Below, piece after piece: positions 41,071 through 49,775 of a stretch of 64,000 bases of DNA. Under the pieces are notes generated by a model, which made no database searches, had not been told where the DNA came from, and saw nothing but the letters and a program-made list of their open reading frames with translations. The stretch's first letter is position 1. Every line of letters begins with the position of its first letter. Position numbers and translations under genes: made by a program. The stretch is taken from positions 198,744 to 262,743 of the forward strand of contig NZ_JAJQQS010000007.1 in NCBI RefSeq assembly GCF_021228125.1, in the 5' to 3' direction. This stretch comes from Streptomyces albireticuli (GTDB lineage Bacteria > Actinomycetota > Actinomycetes > Streptomycetales > Streptomycetaceae).

Positions 41071-41960
41071 GCGTCCACCCCGGCGAACAGGTCGTCCTCG
41101 CGGGGCGCGGCGGCGCGGCCGCGGACGAGCTTGTAGTACTCGTCCGGGAAGAGGGGCTGGCCCAGGTCGTTGGAGAGCGCGAAGAAGGGGCCGTCGACGG
41201 CGACCTGGGTGGCGTGGGCGCGCATCGCGGCGGCCTTCGCCCCGGTGTACGCGGCACCGGCGATCACCGCCGTCACCTCCTCGTCGGGGACGACCCCGGG
41301 GACGTCGGAGGCGGTGGCGATGCCGGGGAAGGGATCGCCGACACCGCGCTCGCGCAGCTGTGCGAAGCCCGCCTCCACGACGGAGAGCGGCACGCAGTTC
41401 CAGTAGATCTTGGCGATCTCGTGCGGGTCGCCCAGGTCGCGCCGGAAGGCCGTTTCGCCCGCGAGGTCCGCGGCGCGCATCGCGACGCGGTGCGCCTGGA
41501 TGTGGTCGGGGTGGCCGTAGCCGCCCTCGGGGTCGTAGGTGACCAGGACCTGCGGCCGGACCTCGCGAATCACCTCTACGAGGGATGCGGCGGCCTCGTC
41601 CACGTCCGCCCGCCAGAAGGACCCGGGGCGGTCGTTCTGCGGGATGCCCATCATCCCGGAGTCGCGGTAGCGCCCGGTGCCGCCGAGGAAGCGGTGGTCG
41701 GTGACGCCCAGCTCCCTCATCGCGGCGGCCAGTTCACCGACGCGGTAGGGGCCGAGGGTGTCGTCCCGGTCGGCGGTGAGGTGCGCGAGGCCGGCCGGGA
41801 TCACCTCGCCCTCTTCACCGAGGGTGCAGGTCACGAGGGTGACATGGGCCCCTTCGGCGGCGTACTTGGCCATGGTCGCGCCGTTGTTGATCGATTCGTC
41901 GTCCGGGTGCGCGTGCACCAGGAGCAGCCGGCGGCCTGGCAGGGCGGAGCGGTCGGTCAT
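41067..41960 (-). CDS. mshB: Mycothiol biosynthesis deacetylase MshB
   Basis: A 297-residue LmbE-like zinc deacetylase. HAHPDDESINNG at residues 16-27 holds two zinc ligands (H18 and D21) and the general base aspartate; TYDPEGGYGHPDHIQAHRVA carries the third ligand histidine. It removes the acetyl group from GlcNAc-inositol, the second dedicated step of mycothiol synthesis. Mca, the mycothiol-conjugate amidase, is the main close paralogue, but the length and the adjoining DUF6113-like gene fit MshB. The start ATG 41960 gives MTDRSALPGRRLLLVHAHP. Confidence 0.92.
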   Translation of the reverse strand: MTDRSALPGRRLLLVHAHPDDESINNGATMAKYAAEGAHVTLVTCTLGEEGEVIPAGLAHLTADRDDTLGPYRVGELAAAMRELGVTDHRFLGGTGRYRDSGMMGIPQNDRPGSFWRADVDEAAASLVEVIREVRPQVLVTYDPEGGYGHPDHIQAHRVAMRAADLAGETAFRRDLGDPHEIAKIYWNCVPLSVVEAGFAQLRERGVGDPFPGIATASDVPGVVPDEEVTAVIAGAAYTGAKAAAMRAHATQVAVDGPFFALSNDLGQPLFPDEYYKLVRGRAAAPREDDLFAGVDA

Positions 41961-42059
41961 GGGGACAGCCTACGAGCACACCGGGCGGCGCGGGGCGCCG
42001 CCGGGCGCAGCCCCGCGCGGACCGGCGCGAGGACCCCGCCGGGGCCCTCCGCCGGACCG

Positions 42060-42254
42060 TCAGAACTTGATGTTGCTGATCATCCCGGTCACGCTCGAGG
42101 TGAGACTGTGCAGCGTCGGGGCGATCGACGAACTCGCGAGATAGAACCCCAGCAACACACAGACCGCGGCGTGGCCCGCCTTCAGACCGGACTTCCGGAC
42201 CAGCAGGAAGACGATGATCGCCAGCAGCACCACCGCCGAAATCGAGAGTGCCAC
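42060..42254 (-). CDS. Small membrane protein of 64 residues
   Basis: A tiny protein with two hydrophobic stretches: MALSISAVVLLAIIVFLLV and HAAVCVLLGFYLASSSIA. It ends SLTSSVTGMISNIKF. Ribosome-binding bases GGAGG are present upstream of the ATG at 42254. Similar short proteins stand between mshB and the S9 peptidase gene in other Streptomyces as far as I recall. No function is known. Confidence 0.75.
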   Translation of the reverse strand: MALSISAVVLLAIIVFLLVRKSGLKAGHAAVCVLLGFYLASSSIAPTLHSLTSSVTGMISNIKF

Positions 42255-42438
42255 AGCGGTTCACCTCCAGGAACGCGCGGTCGGACGGACGACGAACGAG
42301 CGGCACACGGATGCCGCTCGGGACTTATCACCTATGCGTCAGTGATCATAACTTTCCGGTGCCCGGACATCACTCGGTGCACAGGAGCAAATCCGGGGCG
42401 CACGGCGACTTCTCGCCGCCCCGCAATAGGCTCCACGC

Positions 42439-44559
42439 ATGACCGGACAGCTCTCGTTTCCTCGGCAGCAAGCCCGTACACAACGTTTCTCCCTCGGCGC
42501 GCCGCGCGCGTTCACGGTGTCGCCGGACGGCGCGCGTGTCGCGTTCCTGCGCTCCCGCTCGGGCACCGACCGGGCGGGGGTGCTGTGGGTGCTCGACCTC
42601 GACGACGGACGGGAGCGCGTGGCGGCCGATCCCGCCCTGCTGCTGGGCGGCGCCGAGGAGGAGTTGTCCGCGGCGGAGCGGGCGCGCCGCGAACGCAGCC
42701 GCGAAGGCTCGGCGGGCATCGTCGGATACGCCGTGGACAGCGCCGTGGAGTGGGCGGCCTTCGCCCTGTCGGGGCGGCTGTTCGTGGCCGAGCTGCGCGG
42801 CGGCACCGCCCGTGAGCTGGTCGTCCCCGGCCCGGTGGTCGATCCGCGGCCCTCGCCCGACGGCCGCCGGGTCGCCTATGTGACGCGCGGCGCGCTGCGC
42901 GTGGTGGAGGCGGACGGCGGTGGCGACCGCGCCCTGGCCGAGCCCGAGGGCGACACCGTGACCTGGGGGCTGGCGGAGTTCGCCGCCGCCGAGGAGATGG
43001 GGCGCTCGCGGGGCTTCTGGTGGGCGCCGGACGGGACGTCGCTGCTGGTGGCACGGGCGGACGAGGCGCCGGTGAGCAGCTGGTGGATCGCCGACCCCGC
43101 CCATCCGGACCGGGCGCCCGCCCAGGTCCGCTACCCGGTGGCCGGCACCGCCAACGCGGAGGTGTCGCTTGCCCTGCTGGGCCTGGACGGCAGCCGTAAG
43201 GACGTCGAATGGGACCGCGAGCGCTATCCGTACCTGGCGCGTGTGCACTGGTCGGCGGCCGGTCCCCCGCTGCTCCTGGTGCAGGCGCGCGACCAGCGCA
43301 GCCAGGTGTACCTCACCGTGGACACCGCGACGGGCGGCACGCGCGTGCTGCACGTGGAGGAGGACGCAAACTGGCTGGATCTTTTCCCTGGGGTGCCCGT
43401 GTGGAACCCGGACGGGCGACTCGTACGGATCGCCGACGAGGGTGACGCGCGGGTCCTGGTGGTGGGCGACCGGGCGCTGACCGGGCCGCGGTTGCATGTG
43501 CGGGCCGTGCTGGACGCCGGTGCGGAGGACGTGCTGGTCTCGGCGTCGGCGGGGCCGGAGGCGGCGGACCCGGAGACCGGCGAGACCCATGTCTACCGGG
43601 TCGGCGCGCAGGGCGTGGAGCGCCTCTCCGAGGGGCCGGGGTGGCACTCGGCGGTGCGCGGCGGGGCGGTGACGGTCCTGGTCTCCACGTCACCGGAGCG
43701 CAGCGGTGCCCTCGTTCGGGTCCTGCGCGACGGCGTACGGGCGGCCACGGTCCCCTCGTACGCGCAGACGCCCGTGCTGACCGCCCGCGCGCGCCTGACG
43801 GAGGCGGGCGCGCGCCGCATCCCGTGCGCCGTGCTGCTGCCGACGGGTTATGAGGAGGGCGACGGGCCCCTGCCGGTGCTGATGGACCCCTACGGCGGCC
43901 CGCACGGGCCGCGCGTGGTCGCCGCGCAGAACGCCCATCTGACGTCCCAGTGGTTCGCCGACCAGGGCTTCGCGGTGGTCGTGGCCGACGGTCGCGGCAC
44001 GCCGCACCGCTCACCCGGCTGGGAGAAGGCCGTCCGGGACGACTTCGCGGGCGTCACCCTGGACGACCAGGTCGACGCCGTGCGGGCGCTGGCCGAGCGC
44101 TTCCCGCTGGACCTCGGCCGGGTGGCGATCCGCGGCTGGTCGTACGGCGGCTACCTCGCGGCGCTGGCGGTGCTGCGCCGCCCGGACGTCTTCCACGCGG
44201 GGATCGCGGGCGCGCCGGTCACGGACTGGCGGCTGTACGACACGCACTACACGGAGCGCTATCTGGGCGATCCGGAGCGGCGGCCGGAGGTGTACGCGCG
44301 CAATTCCCTGGTCACCGACGAGGGGCTGTCGGGGGCCGCGGCGGAGAGCCGGCCGCTGATGGTGATCCACGGGCTCGCGGACGACAACGTGGTCGCGGCG
44401 CACACGCTGCGGCTGTCCTCGGCGCTGCTCGCGGCGGGCCGCCCGCACGAGGTGCTGCCGCTGTCGGGGGTGACGCACATGACCCCGCAGGAGCAGGTCG
44501 CGGAGAATGTGCTGCTGCTCCAAGTCGATTTCCTCAAGCGGTCGCTGGGCCTCTCCTGA
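42439..44559 (+). CDS. S9 family (DPP IV-like) serine peptidase
   Basis: A 706-residue prolyl-oligopeptidase-type enzyme. Residues 30-430 form a beta-propeller of DPP IV type. The C-terminal alpha/beta-hydrolase domain carries Ser568 (GWSYGGY), Asp648 (GLADDNV) and His680 (GVTHMT). AAEEMGRSRGFWW is the Glu-Glu motif that anchors the substrate N-terminus in DPP IV-like enzymes, so dipeptidyl-peptidase activity is likely. It has no signal peptide and so should act in the cytosol. Its position before three peptide importers suggests trimming of imported peptides, which is inference. ATG 42439 starts MTGQLSFPRQQARTQRF. Confidence 0.9.
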   Translation: MTGQLSFPRQQARTQRFSLGAPRAFTVSPDGARVAFLRSRSGTDRAGVLWVLDLDDGRERVAADPALLLGGAEEELSAAERARRERSREGSAGIVGYAVDSAVEWAAFALSGRLFVAELRGGTARELVVPGPVVDPRPSPDGRRVAYVTRGALRVVEADGGGDRALAEPEGDTVTWGLAEFAAAEEMGRSRGFWWAPDGTSLLVARADEAPVSSWWIADPAHPDRAPAQVRYPVAGTANAEVSLALLGLDGSRKDVEWDRERYPYLARVHWSAAGPPLLLVQARDQRSQVYLTVDTATGGTRVLHVEEDANWLDLFPGVPVWNPDGRLVRIADEGDARVLVVGDRALTGPRLHVRAVLDAGAEDVLVSASAGPEAADPETGETHVYRVGAQGVERLSEGPGWHSAVRGGAVTVLVSTSPERSGALVRVLRDGVRAATVPSYAQTPVLTARARLTEAGARRIPCAVLLPTGYEEGDGPLPVLMDPYGGPHGPRVVAAQNAHLTSQWFADQGFAVVVADGRGTPHRSPGWEKAVRDDFAGVTLDDQVDAVRALAERFPLDLGRVAIRGWSYGGYLAALAVLRRPDVFHAGIAGAPVTDWRLYDTHYTERYLGDPERRPEVYARNSLVTDEGLSGAAAESRPLMVIHGLADDNVVAAHTLRLSSALLAAGRPHEVLPLSGVTHMTPQEQVAENVLLLQVDFLKRSLGLS

Positions 44560-44623
44560 CCGCCGTGGAGTGACGTGCGCGGCGTGCCCGGCAGACCCTG
44601 TCAAGCACGCCGCGTCGTCGATC

Positions 44624-44715
44624 CGCTCAACCTTCGCTCAAGATGGCGGGGGGTGCCGCCTCTTCCGCGCAGCCCTCTTGACTGGGCCGTGAATCCATTG
44701 CGAAAGTCCGCTCAA
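44624..44715 (+). promoter_or_regulatory. CGCTCAA repeats upstream of the first peptide transporter
   Basis: CGCTCAA occurs at 44624-44630, 44635-44641 and 44709-44715. The first two are 11 bases apart, one helical turn; the third lies 74 bases on. The array precedes the permease start at 44777 by 62 bases. Confidence 0.35.
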
Positions 44716-44776
44716 CCCATCGCGTGACCGGCGTCCGCGAGAGGTCGACAAGACGACAGTGCGGGGGATTTACGCG

Positions 44777-45754
44777 ATGACGAGTCCTTCCCAGTTACCG
44801 CTGACGCAAACAGAGTTGGCGGGCCGTTCACCCGGACAGCTGATGTGGCGGCGCTTCAAGCGTGACCGTTCCGGGGTAGTTTCCGCGTACATCGTGGCGT
44901 TCTTCTTTCTCGTCGCCGTGACGGCTCCGCTTCTTTCGAAGGTCTACGGGAAGAATCCGACGGAGACCTACGGGCTGGACGAGCCGGGCCTGCTCAACGA
45001 GTTCGGTTACCCGGTCGCGCCGAACGGCGGTATTTCCGGGCGGTTCTGGTTCGGAATCGAGCCCACCCTGGGCCGGGACGTGCTCACCCAGCTGGTGTAC
45101 GGAATCCGTACGTCCCTGCTCATCGCGACCGCGGCGACGGTCCTGTGCGTGCTGACCGGCGTCCTGGTCGGTGTGACGGCCGGATACATCGGCGGGCGCA
45201 CCGATTATCTGCTCGGCAGGTTCATCGACCTCCTGCTGGCCTTCCCCTCCCAGCTGTCGTTCATCGCCTTCACGCCGGTGGTCTATTCCCTCTTCGTCAG
45301 CCCGGGCAAGGAGACCCCGACCTCGCTGCGGGTCCTCACCCTGATCCTGGTGCTCTGGGTGCTGGGCTGGATGGGGATGGCGCGGCTGCTGCGCGGCCAG
45401 GTGCTGAGCCTGCGGGAGCGGGAGTTCGTCGAGGCCGCGAAGGTCACCGGGGCGTCGCCCTGGCGGATCATCCGCAAGGAGCTGCTGCCCAATCTGTGGA
45501 CGCCGATCCTGGTGCAGTCGACGCTGATGCTGCCGTCGGTCGTGACCATCGAGGCGGGCCTGTCCTTCATCGGCGTCGGCATCCTGGAGCCCACCCCCGA
45601 CTGGGGGCGGATGTTCGCGAACGGCGCCCACTACTACGAGAGCGACATCACCTACATCTTCTTCCCCGGCCTCGCGATGATCATTTTCGTGGTCGCCTTC
45701 AACCTGCTCGGGGATTCCGTCCGGGACGCCTTCGACCCCCGGACCACCCGCTGA
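44777..45754 (+). CDS. bldKA: Oligopeptide ABC transporter permease (BldKA-position)
   Basis: A 325-residue DppC/OppC-type permease: N-terminal membrane helix (VVSAYIVAFFFLVAVTAPLL), a large extracytoplasmic loop and five more helices. The EAA-type coupling loop is EFVEAAKVTGASPWRIIRKELLPN. It is the first gene of permease, binding protein, permease, ATPase, ATPase, the order known for bldKA-bldKE of S. coelicolor, whose transporter imports the peptide signal needed for aerial growth. The symbol is by position and needs an alignment. I chose ATG 44777 with CGGGGG upstream. Confidence 0.78.
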   Translation: MTSPSQLPLTQTELAGRSPGQLMWRRFKRDRSGVVSAYIVAFFFLVAVTAPLLSKVYGKNPTETYGLDEPGLLNEFGYPVAPNGGISGRFWFGIEPTLGRDVLTQLVYGIRTSLLIATAATVLCVLTGVLVGVTAGYIGGRTDYLLGRFIDLLLAFPSQLSFIAFTPVVYSLFVSPGKETPTSLRVLTLILVLWVLGWMGMARLLRGQVLSLREREFVEAAKVTGASPWRIIRKELLPNLWTPILVQSTLMLPSVVTIEAGLSFIGVGILEPTPDWGRMFANGAHYYESDITYIFFPGLAMIIFVVAFNLLGDSVRDAFDPRTTR

Positions 45755-45804
45755 GAACGGCGCACGGCCGACAGGGCAGAACCGGACACCGAGGGGACAG
45801 GCAG

Positions 45805-47628
45805 GTGCATCGACCCATGACGAAGGCACTGAGGCACAGACACCGGCGTTCCGCGGCCGTGGCGCTGGCCTGCTGGGGAGCGGCCGGCGCTCTGGTCCTC
45901 ACCGCGTGCAGCGGCGGGGGCGGCGGAGGTGGAGGCGGCGGGAAGAGCGAGGGGCCCGGCGAGGACAAGACGAAGGCGTCCAACTACTCCCTGGGCACCA
46001 AGGAGGACTCCGCCGGCCCCGCCCCCGAGGTGAAGGGCGCGAAGAAGGGCGGCACGGTCAACGTCCTCCAGCGCGACGCCTTCAACCACCTGGACCCCGG
46101 CCAGATCTACTTCGCCGACGTCCTCGCCGCGCAGATGCTCTACAACCGCTCGCTCACCTCCTACAAGGTGGACGACCAGGGCAGGGTGAAGGTCGTCGGC
46201 GATCTGGCCACCGACACCGGCACGGCCTCCGACGGCGGCCGGACCTGGAAGTTCACCCTCAAGGACGGGCTGAAGTTCGAGGACGGCTCGCCGATCACCG
46301 CCCGGGACGTCCGGTGGGGCATCGAGCGGCTCTACGCCCCCTTCGAGACCGACGGGCCGCTGTACATCCCGCAGTGGCTCTCGGGCGAGGGCAGCACCTT
46401 CCGCAAGGCGCTGCCGGACGGCCCGTACGAGGGCAAGCACCTGCCGTCGTCCGTGCTGGACACCCCGGACGACAAGACGATCATCTTCCACTTCCTTCAG
46501 CCGCACGCCGACACGCCCTTCGCCACGGCCATGCCCAACGTCGGAGCGGTCAAGGCGGAGAAGGACACCAAGCAGAAGTACGACAACGCCCCCTTCGCCT
46601 CCGGCCCGTACAAGGTCGGCGAGTACAAGGTCGGCAAGTCGCTGAAGCTGGTGCGCAACGAGCACTGGGACCCGAAGACGGATCCGATCCGCCACCAGTA
46701 CGCGGACGGGTTCGAGATCAGCTTCGGTCACCAGTACGCGGACTCCACCCGCCGCTTCCTCGCCGACCAGGGCGGTGACAAGAACGCCCTGTCGTTCTCC
46801 AGCGCCGTCGCGCCGGAGATGACCGAGAAGGTGCTGAAGCAGGCGGACACCAGGTCGCGCCGCTTCGTCGAGGTCCAGCCCTACGTCGACTACATGAGCA
46901 TCAACGTCGACCGGGTGAAGGACGTCCGGGTCCGCAAGGCCATCGCCCACGCCATGCCGAACGGGCAGATCCTCCAGCAGAACGGCGGCGCGACCGCCGG
47001 GCTGCTCGCCACCAACTACCTCTCGCCCGCCATGGACGGCTACCGGCCCACGGACCCGCTGGGGAAGAAGGCCAAGCCCTCCGGTGACCCCGAGAAGGCC
47101 AGGGCGCTGCTCAAGGAGGCCGGAAAGGAGGGCATGGAGATCGTCTACGCCTATGCCAACACCGACGTCCAGCAGAAGGTGTCCGTGGTGGTCACCCAGG
47201 CGCTGGAACGGGCGGGCTTCAAGGTGCAGAAGAAGGAGGTCGACGCCAACATCTGGCGGACCGCGGTCGCCGAGGTGAAGAACAAGTTCGACGTCTACCG
47301 CAACTCCTGGGGCGCGGACTGGCCCGTCTCCTCGACGGTGATCCCGCTGCTGTTCGACAGCCGGCAGATCGCCGACGGCAGCCAGAACTACAGCCATCTC
47401 AACAACCGCGCCGTCGACGCCGAGGTGGACCGGATCAACAAGATCCCGGATGTGAAGCAGGCCGGGCCCGAGTGGCAGAAGCTCGCCGACAGGATCCTCA
47501 CCGAGGACGTCCCCGCGGTGCCGGTCTTCTACAACCGGCAGTTCTCCCTATGGGGTTCGAACATCGGCGGCGTGCGGTACCAGCCCGTCTACGGCACCGT
47601 CGACCCGACCGGCGTGTTCGTGAAGTAG
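45805..47628 (+). CDS. bldKB: Oligopeptide-binding lipoprotein (BldKB-position)
   Basis: A 607-residue SBP_bac_5 family protein. The signal peptide ends in lipobox LTAC and the lipidated Cys is followed by ten glycines. Family signatures are LDPGQIYFADVLAAQMLYN, WKFTLKDGLKFEDGSPIT and DNAPFASGPYKVGEY. It captures extracellular peptides for the permease pair. It is longer than the binding proteins of the two other transporters (540 and 542 residues). GTG 45805 has GAGGGG with an 8-base spacer; ATG 45817, with a weak site, is an alternative. Confidence 0.82.
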   Translation: MHRPMTKALRHRHRRSAAVALACWGAAGALVLTACSGGGGGGGGGGKSEGPGEDKTKASNYSLGTKEDSAGPAPEVKGAKKGGTVNVLQRDAFNHLDPGQIYFADVLAAQMLYNRSLTSYKVDDQGRVKVVGDLATDTGTASDGGRTWKFTLKDGLKFEDGSPITARDVRWGIERLYAPFETDGPLYIPQWLSGEGSTFRKALPDGPYEGKHLPSSVLDTPDDKTIIFHFLQPHADTPFATAMPNVGAVKAEKDTKQKYDNAPFASGPYKVGEYKVGKSLKLVRNEHWDPKTDPIRHQYADGFEISFGHQYADSTRRFLADQGGDKNALSFSSAVAPEMTEKVLKQADTRSRRFVEVQPYVDYMSINVDRVKDVRVRKAIAHAMPNGQILQQNGGATAGLLATNYLSPAMDGYRPTDPLGKKAKPSGDPEKARALLKEAGKEGMEIVYAYANTDVQQKVSVVVTQALERAGFKVQKKEVDANIWRTAVAEVKNKFDVYRNSWGADWPVSSTVIPLLFDSRQIADGSQNYSHLNNRAVDAEVDRINKIPDVKQAGPEWQKLADRILTEDVPAVPVFYNRQFSLWGSNIGGVRYQPVYGTVDPTGVFVK

Positions 47629-47700
47629 CCCCGGCGCCGGCCGGGCCCGTTACCCGGTACCCCGGCCGGCCGCCCCGCCCTGACGGAAGTCCGCGGAGCC

Positions 47701-48678
47701 ATGCTGAGATTCCTCGCCCGCCGCGTCCTAGGCGCACTCGTCATCATCGTGCTGATCAGCGCGATCACCTTCTTCCTGTTCTTCGCGCTGCCCTCCGAGC
47801 CGGCCCTGATGTCCTGCGGCAAGAACTGCACACCGGACGCCCTCGCGCTCATCAACAAGAACCTGGGCCTGGACGAGCCGGTGCCCGTCCAGTACTGGCA
47901 CTATATGGCGGGCATCTTCACCGGCCGTGACTTCAGCGTCGGCCACTGCCCGGCACCCTGCTTCGGCTACTCCTTCTCCAACCAGCAGCCGGTCTGGGGC
48001 ACCATCGTGGACCGCTTCCCGACCACGCTGTCGATCACGGTCGGCGGGGCCGTGGTCTTCCTCGTCGTCGGCGTCGGCATCGGCATGCTCGCCGCCGCCT
48101 TCCGGGGCACCTGGGTCGACAAGTTCTTCAGCTCCCTGTCGCTGATCGGCAACTCCCTCCAGATCTACTTCGTGGGCGTCATCGCGCTCGCGGTCCTGGT
48201 CAGCGGGCTGCACTGGATGGACAACCCCGCCTACCACCCGATCACGGAGAACCCCGGGAAGTGGTTCACGGGGATGCTCATCCCCTGGCTGGTGCTCTCC
48301 ATCATCTTCATCGCCAACTACAGCCGGATGACGCGCTCGCAGATGATCGAGCAGATGGGTGAGGACCATGTGCGCACGGCGCGCGCCAAGGGACTGAGCC
48401 GCCGGACGGTTTTCTTCCGCTACGCCTGGAGGGGCGCGCTCGCCCCCGTCGTCACCATCTTCGGCATCGACCTCGGCTCGCTCTTCGGCGGCGCGATCAT
48501 CACCGAGTTCACCTTCAGCCTGCACGGCCTCGGCAGGCTGGCCGTCTCCTCGGTCGGCGAGACCGACCTGCCCACCCTGATGGCCGTGATGCTCGTCGGC
48601 TGCACGGCGATCGTCATCGCCAACATCGTCGTGGACGCCGCCTACGCCTTCATCGATCCGCGCGTGCGCCTCGCCTGA
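47701..48678 (+). CDS. bldKC: Oligopeptide ABC transporter permease (BldKC-position)
   Basis: A 325-residue DppB/OppB-type permease, MLRFLARRVLGALVIIVLI first helix, and the coupling loop EDHVRTARAKGLSRRTVFFRYAWRG. Two nearby cysteines (ALMSCGKNCTPDA) in the first extracytoplasmic loop may form a disulfide and are not present in the two other DppB proteins of this window. It heterodimerises with the upstream permease to form the channel. The start ATG 47701 is 72 bases after the binding-protein stop. Confidence 0.85.
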   Translation: MLRFLARRVLGALVIIVLISAITFFLFFALPSEPALMSCGKNCTPDALALINKNLGLDEPVPVQYWHYMAGIFTGRDFSVGHCPAPCFGYSFSNQQPVWGTIVDRFPTTLSITVGGAVVFLVVGVGIGMLAAAFRGTWVDKFFSSLSLIGNSLQIYFVGVIALAVLVSGLHWMDNPAYHPITENPGKWFTGMLIPWLVLSIIFIANYSRMTRSQMIEQMGEDHVRTARAKGLSRRTVFFRYAWRGALAPVVTIFGIDLGSLFGGAIITEFTFSLHGLGRLAVSSVGETDLPTLMAVMLVGCTAIVIANIVVDAAYAFIDPRVRLA

Positions 48679-48698
48679 CCGCCAGGAGAACGACTGCC

Positions 48699-49775
48699 GT
48701 GACCGCGACCTCACCCGACACGACTCCCCCGCCCGCCCCCTCCGCCACACCCTTTCTCTCCGTACGGGACCTCCATGTGCGCTTCACCACCGAGGACGGC
48801 GTCGTGAAGGCCGTCGACGGGCTCTCCTTCGACCTGGAGCGCGGGCGGACCCTCGGCATCGTCGGCGAGTCAGGCTCGGGCAAGTCCGTCACCAACCTCG
48901 CCGTCCTCGGCCTGCACGAGCGGCGCGGCACCGAGATCACGGGCACGATCACACTGGACGGGCGGGAGCTCACCACCGCCCCGGAGTCCGCGCTGGAGAA
49001 GCTGCGCGGCAACAAGATGGCCATGATCTTCCAGGACTCCCTCACCGCCCTCTCGCCCTACTACACGGTGGGCCGGCAGATCGCCGAGCCCTACCGCAAG
49101 CACACCGGCGCCTCCCGGCGCGACGCCCGCCGGCGCGCGGTCGAGATGCTGGACAAGGTCGGCATCCCCAACGCCGCGCGGCGCGTGGACGACTACCCGC
49201 ACCAGTTCTCCGGCGGCATGCGCCAGCGCGCCATGATCGCCATGGCCCTGGTCTGCGACCCCGAGCTGCTGATCGCCGACGAACCGACGACCGCGCTGGA
49301 CGTCACCGTCCAGGCCCAGATCCTCGACCTGCTCAAGGACCTCCAGCGGCAGACCGGTTCGGCGATCGTGCTCGTCACCCACGACCTCGGGGTCGTCGCC
49401 CACACGGTGGACGACCTGCTGGTGATGTACGCGGGCCGGGCCGTCGAGCGCGGCCCGGTCCGCGAGGTGCTGGGCGCGCCGGGCCACCCGTACACCTGGG
49501 GCCTGCTGGGCTCCATGCCCCGGCTGACCTCGGACGTCGACGAACCCCTCGTGCCCATCCCCGGCGCCCCGCCCAGTCTGCTGACGCCCCCGCCCGGCTG
49601 CCCTTTCCACCCGCGCTGCGCCCACGTCGCCGAGGTGGGCGGCGACCGGTGCCGGACGGAGCGTCCGGAGCTGCCGGCGGGCCGCGGCGCCGCCTGCCAC
49701 CTCACCCCCGGGCAGCGGCGTACGGCCCTCGCCGCGCGGCTCGCGCCCCGGCCGGGCCGAGGAGGCACCCGATGA
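48699..49775 (+). CDS. bldKD: Oligopeptide ABC transporter ATPase, DppD type (BldKD-position)
   Basis: A 358-residue ATPase. Walker A GIVGESGSGKSVTNLAVLG, signature FSGGMRQRAMIAMAL and Walker B LLIADEPTTALDVTVQAQ. The C-terminal oligopeptide-transporter motif CPFHPRCAHVAEVGGDRC, which binds an Fe-S cluster in several homologues, is complete. An N-terminal Pro/Thr tail precedes FLSVRDLHVRFTTEDG. GTG 48699 follows AGGAGA at a distance of 9 bases. Its stop overlaps the next start as ATGA. Confidence 0.87.
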   Translation: MTATSPDTTPPPAPSATPFLSVRDLHVRFTTEDGVVKAVDGLSFDLERGRTLGIVGESGSGKSVTNLAVLGLHERRGTEITGTITLDGRELTTAPESALEKLRGNKMAMIFQDSLTALSPYYTVGRQIAEPYRKHTGASRRDARRRAVEMLDKVGIPNAARRVDDYPHQFSGGMRQRAMIAMALVCDPELLIADEPTTALDVTVQAQILDLLKDLQRQTGSAIVLVTHDLGVVAHTVDDLLVMYAGRAVERGPVREVLGAPGHPYTWGLLGSMPRLTSDVDEPLVPIPGAPPSLLTPPPGCPFHPRCAHVAEVGGDRCRTERPELPAGRGAACHLTPGQRRTALAARLAPRPGRGGTR

